A stretch of 64,000 nt of DNA, taken from contig JBBJMP010000015.1 of the NCBI GenBank assembly GCA_037718865.1, positions 1 through 64,000 of the forward strand, in the 5' to 3' direction. Under the pieces are notes generated by a model. It ran no database searches, was not told the DNA's origin, and worked only from the letters and a program-made list of their open reading frames with translations. Made by a program: the position numbers and the translations under genes. The stretch comes from JADCRZ01 sp037718865 (GTDB taxonomy: Bacteria; Bacteroidota; Bacteroidia; Chitinophagales; Chitinophagaceae). Positions 1-7,278 of this stretch are shown here, in pieces. Position 1 is the stretch's first letter. The number at the start of each line of letters is the position of its first letter.

Positions 1-1
1 A

Positions 2-1444
2 AACTGGAGAGAGAACGGTGTAAGCATTTATGAGTGGATGTTACAACCCCAAAAGAATGCTGTGGCTCCACCACCACCGCCACCGCCGCCACCACCACCG
101 CCACCGCCACCACCGCCACCGCCGCCACCACCACCGCCACCGCCACCACCGCCACCACCACCGCCGCCGCCACCTGGCCCACTGAAATACAAGTATTATA
201 CATTTTCAGGAACATGGTATAACATGCCCAGCTTACATTCGCTTACGCCAGTGGCCACCGGAAGCGTTGAAAACATCACACTATCCAACAGAACACAGAA
301 TGATCGCTTTGCCTATCTCTGGGAAGGAAATATAAATATACCTGTCAGCGGTACTTATACTTTCCGAACCAGCTCCGATGATGGAAGTCAGTTTTGGATT
401 GGCGGTCTTCCAAATGCGTTAGTGGTCAATGATGGTTTACACGGCACTCAGGACAGGGACGGAACAATTACGCTGAATGCAGGGGTCTACCCGGTTGCCA
501 TTCTTTATTACGAACAAGATGGCGGTGAAGTAATGAACTTTTCCTGGAAAACGCCCCAAACAGGCGGTAGTTTTCAAACTGTTCCCAACAACGCATTTGT
601 AAACGCTCCGATACTCCCGAACCCTACTGAGCCCGGACTTAAATTCAGGTATTTTACATATTCCGGAACCTGGTATCATATGCCTAACCTGCACGCGCTT
701 ACACCGGCTGCCTCAGGTATAGTTGCCAATGTTAACCTGAATAACAGAACTCAAAATGATCGGTTTGCCTACATCTGGGATGGTTATATTAATATCCCGG
801 TTACAGGTAGTTATACTTTCCGGACCACTTCTGATGATGGAAGCCAGTTATGGATCGGTAGCCTGCCTGCACCTTTAATCAACAACGATGGCCTTCATGC
901 CCCTGTTGACAAAGAAGGTACCCTTACGTTGACCGCTGGAACATACCTGATCGCTTTCCTTTATTATGAGCAAGATGGCGGCGAAACAATGAACATCTCG
1001 TGGAAAACGCCCCAGACAGGAGGAAACTTTGTAACCATTCCAAATAGCGCATTCACTACCAGGTCTGCGTCGGTTTCGTCTTCCATTGATTCCAACATCC
1101 AGGTATATAATCTGGCAAAACCACACGACATCGTTATACAAGCCAACACTGCCAGCGTTTCAATGGGTAAAATGGTGCCTGAAGAAGTTAAGCAGTCTGG
1201 AATGGCCATCTTCCCGAACCCTGCGATAGATCATGTAAATGTTCGCTTGATACATGCAGCAAAAGGAGCAATACAGGTTAAGGTTTTCAATGCCCTGGGC
1301 GTTGCAGTAAAGACCATGAAGTACACCAAAGACAATAACTATTGGCAGCAACAACTACCTGTCTCAGACCTTAAGGCAGGATATTATATCATAGAAGTAA
1401 CAGGAAGAAGTTTAACCTACAAGACTTCATTCATAAAAAAATAA
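2..1444 (+). CDS. Secreted PA14-domain protein with type IX sorting tail (5' end missing)
   Basis: The reading frame is open from base 2, so the gene starts before the window; the ATG at 38 is internal. The visible stub before the linker ends in IYEWML, which resembles the C-terminal end of secreted alpha/beta-hydrolase esterases, but too little is visible to be sure. Next come 36 prolines (68-175), then two PA14-like domains of about 140 residues (about 176-620 and 635-1060), each with the SDDGSQxWIG core, an NDGLH motif and an LTAGTY/LNAGVY strand. The last 80 residues (from about 1200) begin with IFPNPA and end in KTSFIKK, the pattern of a type IX secretion C-terminal sorting domain. PA14 domains in secreted enzymes usually bind carbohydrate. 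Inference: exported by the type IX machine, whose gldKLMN genes lie 13 kb away, and held at the surface or released. Confidence 0.85.
   Translation, partial: NWRENGVSIYEWMLQPQKNAVAPPPPPPPPPPPPPPPPPPPPPPPPPPPPPPPPPPPPGPLKYKYYTFSGTWYNMPSLHSLTPVATGSVENITLSNRTQNDRFAYLWEGNINIPVSGTYTFRTSSDDGSQFWIGGLPNALVVNDGLHGTQDRDGTITLNAGVYPVAILYYEQDGGEVMNFSWKTPQTGGSFQTVPNNAFVNAPILPNPTEPGLKFRYFTYSGTWYHMPNLHALTPAASGIVANVNLNNRTQNDRFAYIWDGYINIPVTGSYTFRTTSDDGSQLWIGSLPAPLINNDGLHAPVDKEGTLTLTAGTYLIAFLYYEQDGGETMNISWKTPQTGGNFVTIPNSAFTTRSASVSSSIDSNIQVYNLAKPHDIVIQANTASVSMGKMVPEEVKQSGMAIFPNPAIDHVNVRLIHAAKGAIQVKVFNALGVAVKTMKYTKDNNYWQQQLPVSDLKAGYYIIEVTGRSLTYKTSFIKK
68..175 (+). repeat. 36-codon polyproline microsatellite inside the PA14 gene
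   Basis: Every codon from 68 to 175 is CCN: a mixture of CCA and CCG with a final CCT, giving 36 prolines in a row. Codons 8-17 and 20-29 of the tract are identical, so there is a higher-order period of 12 codons (36 bp), the trace of slippage or unequal crossover. It sits between the upstream domain and the first PA14-like domain, so it acts as a stiff spacer. Translating such a run normally depends on EF-P. Confidence 0.95.
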
Positions 1445-1460
1445 ATCGGCATAACGAACA

Positions 1461-1503
1461 CCGGGGGCTGATCGGATAAAACCGGTTAGCCCCCGGTTTT
1501 TTT
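1461..1503 (+). terminator. Rho-independent terminator of the PA14 gene
   Basis: A perfect 9-bp stem (CCGGGGGCT at 1461-1469 with AGCCCCCGG at 1488-1496) is followed by a run of seven T, 16 bases after the stop codon. Confidence 0.9.
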
Positions 1504-1562
1504 ATACGATAGATCGAATCATCAGAAACATTAATTTGGCTGACAAACTGCGGAACTTCTGG

Positions 1563-1907
1563 TTAAACTCTTTTCGTATTTTTATATCCATTCTCCAGTA
1601 ACCACTGGAATACCTTATCACGCTGATCACCCTGAATAATTATTTCTCCATCTTTTACGGAACCACCGGTGCCGCAAAACGATTTTAACTGTTTTCCCAG
1701 ATTTTCAAGGTCATTTCTCAGACCGGTAAAACCCTTTACCAGGGTAACTGCTTTACCGGCTCTTTGTTTTTTATCAAGGCTTAGCTTCAGCTTTTGCACC
1801 GCAACAGGAAGCGTTTCCTGAACGGGTTGTTCATCAGCATCAGGAACAAATTCAGGATCGGTTGAATAAACAATGCCGTTAGACTTCATTAATTTTTTCT
1901 TGCTCAT
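1563..1907 (-). CDS. yciH: SUI1/YciH family translation initiation factor-like protein
   Basis: 114 residues, the usual length for bacterial YciH. The C-terminal two thirds fit the SUI1 fold: a QRAGKAVTLVKGF strand region, then the diagnostic CGTGGSVKDGEIIIQGDQ segment near residues 79-96 and a C-terminal helix ending in LLENGYKNTKRV. The family is related to eukaryotic eIF1; in bacteria it may influence start-site selection, but its role is poorly known. The N-terminal 30 residues (acidic, Pro- and Gln-rich) are probably disordered. It is convergent with the upstream PA14 gene and lies 45 bp beyond the end of nadC on the same strand, so it may be read through from nadC. Confidence 0.85.
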   Translation of the reverse strand: MSKKKLMKSNGIVYSTDPEFVPDADEQPVQETLPVAVQKLKLSLDKKQRAGKAVTLVKGFTGLRNDLENLGKQLKSFCGTGGSVKDGEIIIQGDQRDKVFQWLLENGYKNTKRV

Positions 1908-1952
1908 GGCAAAAATTAGTTAAGCATAAATAATATCAAAATGAGTATCGCC

Positions 1953-2807
1953 TTATAGGATAACTGCCTTCAGGCTAAGATCCATGCTTTTGGCCTGATG
2001 AATCAAGGCCCCCACACTTATATAGTCGACGCCGGTCTCGGCATAACTGGCAATATTGTCTAAATTAATACCGCCACTTGCTTCGGTTTCATATCTGTTG
2101 TCTATAATTTTTAGCGCTTCCTTTAGTTGAACAGGAGAAAAGTTATCCAGCATGATACGATCAATCCTTCCCGCATTGACCACTTTAAGTACATCGGCTA
2201 CCGACCTTGTCTCTATTTCTATTTTTAATCCCGGCTTTCGATGCTGTACGTATAACCAGGCTTTTTCAATGGCTTTTTCAATGCCGCCACAAAAATCTAT
2301 GTGGTTATCCTTCAGCATCAGCATATCATATAATCCAAATCGATGGTTCAGGCCTCCACCCAAACGGACCGCTTCTTTTTCAAGCAGACGAAAATTAGGA
2401 GTCGTTTTTCTGGTGTCCAGAATCCTGGATCTATATCCTTCAATCCTGTCAACGTATTGCCGTGTTAAGGTGGCAATTCCGCTCATGCGTTGCATGCAGT
2501 TAAGCACCAGCCGCTCTCCTTGCAGGATGGTATGAACGGATGCTTCAATTTCGAAAGCTTTTTCACCGGTTCTCATCGGCTCGCCATCATCTTTGTACGG
2601 CGTAAAGCGAACGCCCGCTTCCATCAGTTGGAAAACTTGAGCGGCCACATCAACACCGGCCAATATGCCGTCCTGCTTAATGTGTAAAACAGCCTTACCT
2701 TTAGTGCCCGGGGGAATGACAGATAAGGTTGAATGATCTCCATCACCTATATCTTCTTTTAAAGCAGCTTCAATCAAAATGCGCAAGCGATCGTTCAATA
2801 TGGCCAT
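1953..2807 (-). CDS. nadC: Nicotinate-nucleotide pyrophosphorylase (carboxylating)
   Basis: Quinolinate phosphoribosyltransferase: converts quinolinate and PRPP to nicotinate mononucleotide, CO2 and pyrophosphate in de novo NAD synthesis. The start at 2807 (MAILNDRL) gives 284 residues, the normal length; the longer open frame back to 2906 adds a non-conserved stretch that overlaps the upstream terminator. Recognisable blocks are EDIGDGDHST near the N-terminus, RMSGIATLTRQYV, DTRKTTPNFRLLEKEAVRLG, the HRFGLYDMLMLKDNHID substrate-binding region, IEIETRS, IMLDNFSP and a C-terminal VDYISVGAL. DUF4783 lies upstream on the same strand, a pairing I recall as common in Bacteroidota, but a strong terminator lies between, so nadC probably has its own promoter. 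Confidence 0.95.
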   Translation of the reverse strand: MAILNDRLRILIEAALKEDIGDGDHSTLSVIPPGTKGKAVLHIKQDGILAGVDVAAQVFQLMEAGVRFTPYKDDGEPMRTGEKAFEIEASVHTILQGERLVLNCMQRMSGIATLTRQYVDRIEGYRSRILDTRKTTPNFRLLEKEAVRLGGGLNHRFGLYDMLMLKDNHIDFCGGIEKAIEKAWLYVQHRKPGLKIEIETRSVADVLKVVNAGRIDRIMLDNFSPVQLKEALKIIDNRYETEASGGINLDNIASYAETGVDYISVGALIHQAKSMDLSLKAVIL

Positions 2808-2888
2808 GTACAAATCTAAATAAAAATTAAAGCAGGAATCAAGGTTATGAGCAGAATGAATGCTGGCTTGGTAAAGATGGTGATACTT

Positions 2889-2925
2889 AAAAAAAAGACC
2901 TTGCAACTTGACGCCGCAAAGTCTT
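2889..2925 (-). terminator. Terminator after the DUF4783 gene
   Basis: Reading the minus strand, a 10-bp stem (2916-2925 with 2895-2904, one G-U pair) is followed by a run of eight T (2889-2896 on the plus strand are A). It lies just after the DUF4783 stop and before nadC. Confidence 0.8.
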
Positions 2926-2947
2926 CAATCTTCAAGGGATCATCTTT

Positions 2948-3343
2948 TTATTCTACTTTCTGAAAACTGAGATCTTGTAAATACTGCCTGTCACCCTTTT
3001 GTTTCATAAACAAGGTCGTCCTAAAATTGCCGCTTCTTGTTTGTAAAGTACCTACGCAATAATTTGATCCGGATTTTTCACTTTTGTATTTTAATTCAAA
3101 ATTCCTGACACCGGCGCTGCTAAAAAATTCCTTAATGATCATCTCTGCCTGGGTTCTGCTGTAGTTATCAGTTTTATCGGGAAGAGATAAATCTATGCGG
3201 TTGTCAAAATATCTTGAAAGTTGAGATGCATTTCCTGCTTTCAAGGCCATTACCACCTCATCCATTTCAACAGTATCTTTAGCGCTGAATGAGGTTAGGA
3301 AAAAGGAACATGAGAGTAATAATAGAGTCAGATGATTTTTCAT
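2948..3343 (-). CDS. DUF4783 family exported protein
   Basis: 131 residues with a Sec-type signal peptide (MKNHLTLLLLSCSFFLTSFSA), followed by a small alpha+beta domain with an NTF2-like pattern: a helix ending in LKAGNASQLSRYFDNRIDL, the TQAEMIIKEFFSS helix and three strands up to LQDLSFQKVE. This matches the Bacteroidota family DUF4783, whose function is unknown. The Cys in the signal region (LLLLSCSFF) is not in a good lipobox, so periplasmic location is more likely than lipidation. Confidence 0.8.
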   Translation of the reverse strand: MKNHLTLLLLSCSFFLTSFSAKDTVEMDEVVMALKAGNASQLSRYFDNRIDLSLPDKTDNYSRTQAEMIIKEFFSSAGVRNFELKYKSEKSGSNYCVGTLQTRSGNFRTTLFMKQKGDRQYLQDLSFQKVE

Positions 3344-3504
3344 TTTTGTCGAATTAAGTTTCCATAAGAATACTTTTATAAGTAATGGATATATTTAAGC
3401 AGGAAATTGCTAAAAACATGCCAATTTGTTTTTAGTCAAATAAATGGCATCAGATAATAATACTCATCAGGATCAGAATTCAATTAAATAATTAGTTTCG
3501 TAAT

Positions 3505-5037
3505 ATGGAAAAGAAAAAAATTATTTTAGCCATCATGGATGGCTGGGGATTAGGGAAGGTTGCATCCAGCGATGCAATACAACATGCACAAACTCCCTTT
3601 GTGAGTTCATTATATTCGAAATATCCCAATGCCCGTTTGGTTACCTGCGGAGAAGACGTTGGTCTGCCTGACGGACAAATGGGAAATAGTGAAGTAGGGC
3701 ACCTGAACCTGGGAGCGGGTCGTATAGTTTACCAGGAATTGCAACGCATCAACGTCGCCATCAGAAACGGTGAATTTTACCAGAATCAGGTATTGGTCAA
3801 CGCCATACGGTATGCCAGGCAGAACAACAAGCCTTTGCACTTATTGGGATTAGTGAGTGATGGAGGTGTTCATTCACACATCATGCACATAAAAGCAATC
3901 ACTTCCTTATGCGCCAGTGAAGGGTTGTCAGAAGTTTTTATTCACGCTTTTACCGACGGAAGAGATACGGATCCAAAAAGCGGATTGGGATTTTTGACTG
4001 ACCTTCAATCGCATTTAGATCAAACAGTAGGTAAAATTGCCAGTGTATCCGGGCGGTACTATGCTATGGACCGGGACAAGCGCTGGGAAAGAATAAAACT
4101 GGCTTACGAAGCAATAGTTAAAGGAGTTGGCCAGCAGGCGTCTGATGCTGCGGGTGCGGTGGCAAATGCCTATGCCAACAATATCACTGATGAATTTATT
4201 CGGCCGGCCGTGATAATTGGCGAGGATCAACATCCTTTAGCGGTTATTAAAGACGGTGATGTGGCCGTCTGCTTTAATTTCCGTACAGACCGTTGCCGTG
4301 AAATAAGCCAGGTAATTACTCAATCAGACATGCCTGAATATAATATGACGAAATTGAATATTCATTACACCACCATGGCCGAATATGACAAGACCTTTAC
4401 GGATGTAAATGTGATCTTTGAAACCGATAACCTGATCAATACTTTAGGTGAAGTTCTTTCAGCAAATGGTAAAAAGCAACTGCGTATGGCTGAAACGGAA
4501 AAATATCCTCACGTTACCTTCTTTTTCAATGGCGGCAGGGAGATACCATTCGAAGGGGAGAAACGGAGTATAGTTGCTTCGCCCAAGGTGGCTACATATG
4601 ATCTGCAACCGCAGATGAGCGCTTTTGAACTTACTGATGCAGCGGTTGCAGGAATAGAAGAAAAAACCGCTGACTTTATCTGCATAAACTACGCTAATGC
4701 AGACATGGTTGGTCACACAGGAGTTTGGGAGGCAGTGATCAAGGCTGTGGAAACGGTAGACACCTGTGTGCAAAGACTGGTTTCTGTTGCCCTGGCAAAT
4801 GGGTATACCGTATTTTTAACCGCAGACCACGGCAATGCAGATTATATGATTAACGAGGATGGATCTCCGAATACGGCACATACCTTAAACCTGGTACCCT
4901 TTTTTATCATAGATGACGAATGGAAAGGAACGATAAAACATGGAAAGTTGGGAGATCTTGCTCCAACAATTTTAACGTTAATGCAGTTGCCCGTGCCAAA
5001 AGAAATGACAGGTAACATACTGATAGCATCAAATTAG
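3505..5037 (+). CDS. gpmI: 2,3-bisphosphoglycerate-independent phosphoglycerate mutase
   Basis: Interconverts 3- and 2-phosphoglycerate in glycolysis, using two metal ions and a phosphoserine intermediate. 510 residues, normal for the family. The metal-binding MDGWG motif has Asp12, and the catalytic serine is Ser62 in QMGNSEVGHLNLGAGR. Other family blocks are HAFTDGRDTDP, SGRYYAMDRDKRWER, CFNFRTDRCREISQ, EKYPHVTFFFNGG, NYANADMVGHTG and FLTADHGNADYM near the C-terminus. Start ATG at 3505 gives a conserved N-terminus. An insertion sequence lies only a few bases after the stop and separates the gene from whatever terminator it had. Confidence 0.97.
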   Translation: MEKKKIILAIMDGWGLGKVASSDAIQHAQTPFVSSLYSKYPNARLVTCGEDVGLPDGQMGNSEVGHLNLGAGRIVYQELQRINVAIRNGEFYQNQVLVNAIRYARQNNKPLHLLGLVSDGGVHSHIMHIKAITSLCASEGLSEVFIHAFTDGRDTDPKSGLGFLTDLQSHLDQTVGKIASVSGRYYAMDRDKRWERIKLAYEAIVKGVGQQASDAAGAVANAYANNITDEFIRPAVIIGEDQHPLAVIKDGDVAVCFNFRTDRCREISQVITQSDMPEYNMTKLNIHYTTMAEYDKTFTDVNVIFETDNLINTLGEVLSANGKKQLRMAETEKYPHVTFFFNGGREIPFEGEKRSIVASPKVATYDLQPQMSAFELTDAAVAGIEEKTADFICINYANADMVGHTGVWEAVIKAVETVDTCVQRLVSVALANGYTVFLTADHGNADYMINEDGSPNTAHTLNLVPFFIIDDEWKGTIKHGKLGDLAPTILTLMQLPVPKEMTGNILIASN

Positions 5038-5041
5038 AAGC

Positions 5042-5080
5042 AATTTTTCGGCTAAATACTATTTTGATGTGCTAGGAGTA
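5042..5080. repeat. IS left end: 8-bp target duplication plus 31-bp terminal inverted repeat
   Basis: AATTTTTC at 5042-5049 is the target-site duplication and is repeated at 6496-6503. The terminal repeat runs 5050-5080, begins GGCTAAATACT and is a perfect inverted match to 6465-6495. The transposase stop codon (5072-5074) lies inside this repeat. Confidence 0.95.
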
Positions 5081-6079
5081 GTAGTGAGCTAATCTATACA
5101 TAAAGAAGTCCTTATCTCTAACACCGTAATTAGCTGTGATAAAGCGTTGTATTTTACTATTCATAGCTTCTGCTTTAGCGTTTGTTTTTCCTTTTAAAAA
5201 GTAGTTCATAATTTTTTGTTCGTGACTGCCAATGAGTCGTATCAAATTTTCGACTTCAGGTAGTTTTTGTTGTTCAGCATTGTCGTACCATTCTATGAGT
5301 TGTCTCTCTATTTGCCATTCATATTTTCCTACATTAGACTTATCTAACCATCTCCTGATTTGCTGCGTTAGCTCATAACAAGCTTTTAACATAGGAAAAG
5401 TTTCAAATAATAGCTTTGCTCTTTTTTGTTGTGAAGCTGTCCAGCGTTCTTGTCTTTTAAACAAAACATATCTGCTTCGGGTTAGCATTTCTATACGGGT
5501 TTCACCATTGATAAGCCTGGTTGCCTGTTCAACCTGCCGCCTTTCTTTTTTGGTGGTGGGCAATGCACTTAATTCCTCTTGTTTTAGCCGTAAACGTAAA
5601 GCTTGCACAGCTTCAACAATATGCATTACCACATGAAACTTATCGGCAACAACCGTAGCGCCAGGAAAGCTTTGTTCACACAGCCGTTCGTAAGTGGGGC
5701 TAAGGTCGATGGTTACTTCTTTTACTACCTTTGCCGCTTCACCCATTTTATCGATCAGCTTGTTCAACTCGGCTACCTGTAAGGTTTCTGCAAGCATGGC
5801 TATCTTTCCGGTTTGACGGTTGGTAAGCACCGTATAAAATTCCTCATCAATCATTTTCTCATCAACCGCCATCTCTTCGCCCAGATTTTCAGGCTTTAAT
5901 ACCGGTACTATTTTTATCTTCTTATCTGTGCCTTTAAAATTATTTTTGCCCCACTCTCCGCTGGCTACCGATTCGGGGTAACCACTCAAATAATGACGGT
6001 ACCAACTATAAACCGTTTGTGGCCTGAGCTGCAAAAACGAACCGATGGTGGTAAAGTTCACCGGCTTTTCATCCACCAA
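5072..6079 (-). CDS. ISL3-family (ISAon1-like) transposase, catalytic part
   Basis: 335 residues. The core fits an ISL3 DDE transposase: AVDEKMIDEEFY gives the first acidic residue, DLSPTYERLCEQSFPGA and VVADKFHVVMHI the second, and a C-terminal NYFLKGKTNAKAEAMNSKIQ region the last. The N-terminus (TTIGSFLQLRPQTVYSWYRHY) looks like a helix-turn-helix. The first possible start is TTG at 6079, 11 bases inside the preceding ORF, with GTG immediately after it; no ATG is available. The frame is +1 relative to the upstream ORF, so re-initiation at the overlapping stop is the simplest expression route. Confidence 0.88.
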   Translation of the reverse strand: MVDEKPVNFTTIGSFLQLRPQTVYSWYRHYLSGYPESVASGEWGKNNFKGTDKKIKIVPVLKPENLGEEMAVDEKMIDEEFYTVLTNRQTGKIAMLAETLQVAELNKLIDKMGEAAKVVKEVTIDLSPTYERLCEQSFPGATVVADKFHVVMHIVEAVQALRLRLKQEELSALPTTKKERRQVEQATRLINGETRIEMLTRSRYVLFKRQERWTASQQKRAKLLFETFPMLKACYELTQQIRRWLDKSNVGKYEWQIERQLIEWYDNAEQQKLPEVENLIRLIGSHEQKIMNYFLKGKTNAKAEAMNSKIQRFITANYGVRDKDFFMYRLAHYYS

Positions 6080-6440
6080 TTTCTTTTAAAAAATCCCGGA
6101 ATTCCCGTGTGGTTTTCATCCCAGGTATATGCAAATCATATTCATTGCTGTACGCTTTGACGCCGCCCCTTTCTTTCCATCTTCGCCTGACTAGCCGCAA
6201 GTATATTTTCTTTAACGAAAAAGCATGAGTAAGTATGTCTATCTCATTGCAATACCCATCTAATACAACGTCCTTGCCTTTGATAACATCAGGTATCCGG
6301 TCTTCTTTTTCTACCAATTCTATAATCCATTCATCAGGACGTTCTTCAATATGATTAGCTTCAAAATCATTCAGGTACTCCTGAGGTACAAACATCTTCA
6401 TTGCCTGATCTATAAAATCAGATTGTTTAGCATGTGGCAT
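6069..6440 (-). CDS. ISAon1-like transposase N-terminal region protein
   Basis: 123 residues, first ORF of the IS. The N-terminus (MPHAKQSDFIDQAMKMFVPQEYLNDFE) and a central VVLDGYCNEIDILTHAF segment resemble the separately encoded N-terminal protein of ISAon1-type elements. A basic stretch (LRLVRRRWKERGG) near residues 81-93 suggests nucleic-acid contact. The stop TGA overlaps the start region of the catalytic ORF by 11 bases. A T6A4 tract just before the stop might look like a slippery site, but a -1 shift would not enter the next ORF. Confidence 0.82.
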   Translation of the reverse strand: MPHAKQSDFIDQAMKMFVPQEYLNDFEANHIEERPDEWIIELVEKEDRIPDVIKGKDVVLDGYCNEIDILTHAFSLKKIYLRLVRRRWKERGGVKAYSNEYDLHIPGMKTTREFRDFLKEIGG

Positions 6441-6464
6441 AACTGTATTTTTATACAGCTAAGT

Positions 6465-6503
6465 TACTCCTAGCACATCAAAATAGTATTTAGCCAATTT
6501 TTC
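6465..6503. repeat. IS right end: 31-bp terminal inverted repeat plus 8-bp target duplication
   Basis: The repeat 6465-6495 ends ...GTATTTAGCC and is the exact reverse complement of 5050-5080. It is followed at 6496-6503 by AATTTTTC, the second copy of the target duplication. Confidence 0.95.
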
Positions 6504-6558
6504 ATCCGGATAGTTTAAAAAGAAAATAAAGACTATTTTTAAGGAAAGGGTATTTCTA

Positions 6559-7062
6559 ATGAAGGGACTAAGAAATGGAATAGCGGCTTTTCTGTGCATC
6601 TGTCTTGCAGGAGTACCGCTGTTCTTTTCTATATGGTTCCTGATAAGTCAACAGTCTGTTCGCAGCGCTATGGAACAAAAAATGGAGCAAGAGTATCTGC
6701 AAACCATCGTCGTCTTAAAAAGCGATGTTCATTGGGTGAAACCCGGCAAAGAGATCCGTGTGCAGGGCAGCATGTTCGATGTTAAATCGAAGCGTCAAAA
6801 AGGGGATAGCATTTATTTTACCGGACTTTTCGATGCGGACGAAGATGTTTTGTACTCGCAGCTAAAAAACGCCACTGATGAATTTGGGGATGAACAATCA
6901 TCTAAACTATATGCACAAACGCTTTTACTTGTTTTGATTGAGTTGGACCTTCGCAGGATCTTGCCGGTAGTTTTTGACGGTGAATCAAAACAGTACGGAT
7001 CTTATTCTGCGTTTATGCCTTCTATCTCCCCGGCAAGGCATTGGCCTCCTCCTAAATGCTGA
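6559..7062 (+). CDS. Small membrane-anchored protein of unknown function
   Basis: 167 residues; I do not recognise a named family. Residues 7-29 (IAAFLCICLAGVPLFFSIWF) form one hydrophobic segment, probably an uncleaved anchor. The remainder is predicted outside the cytoplasm, with an IRVQGSMFDVKSKRQKGDSIYF strand region and a Pro-rich end, PARHWPPPKC. The first 40 bases upstream border the IS, so the native promoter region may have been displaced. It lies 216 bp before a TonB-dependent receptor on the same strand, so a role in the same uptake system is plausible but unproven. Confidence 0.6.
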   Translation: MKGLRNGIAAFLCICLAGVPLFFSIWFLISQQSVRSAMEQKMEQEYLQTIVVLKSDVHWVKPGKEIRVQGSMFDVKSKRQKGDSIYFTGLFDADEDVLYSQLKNATDEFGDEQSSKLYAQTLLLVLIELDLRRILPVVFDGESKQYGSYSAFMPSISPARHWPPPKC

Positions 7063-7278
7063 TCCGCATCGTTACTCAGGTCAATACCTGGCAACAAGTC
7101 AACGTTACATTGACGGTATAAATTATGCGTTAACATAGCGTTCTTCTTAGAAAATATTTAAGAAGGGAAGTTACCCGCTTTGCAGGGCCCAGACCTCCAA
7201 ACTATATACGTCAGTTTTTTTTGACACAGCATTGCAACAGGCTGCTTGCCTCATTTTACATATTTCAAAACTACGATT

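Larger units (their letters stand above)
5050..6495 (-). mobile_element. Complete insertion sequence, ISL3-type (ISAon1-like), 1446 bp
   Basis: Bounded by perfect 31-bp inverted repeats that start with GG and flanked by an 8-bp direct duplication. Both the duplication length and the GG ends match what is known of the ISL3 family. It carries two overlapping minus-strand ORFs, an N-terminal region protein and the DDE catalytic protein. Perfect ends and a perfect duplication point to a recent insertion and an element that may still be active. It landed five bases after the gpmI stop codon and harmed no gene. Confidence 0.93.

Noticed and set aside
34..222. Thr/Ala-rich reading frame across the proline repeat
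   Set aside because: It is the same CCN repeat read out of frame; the proline frame continues into PA14-like domains and a sorting tail.
2808..2906. 33-residue N-terminal extension of NadC
   Set aside because: It overlaps the terminator of the upstream gene and has no counterpart in the family; the start at 2807 gives a normal length.
5072..6440. Programmed -1 frameshift joining the two IS ORFs at a T6A4 tract
   Set aside because: The second ORF is in the +1 frame relative to the first, and its frame has a stop (TAA) within the A tract, so a -1 slip cannot join them.
7063..7278. Riboswitch upstream of the TonB receptor
   Set aside because: No cobalamin, TPP or other riboswitch core was recognised; only a small CTTCTTA/TAAGAAG hairpin and AT-rich sequence.
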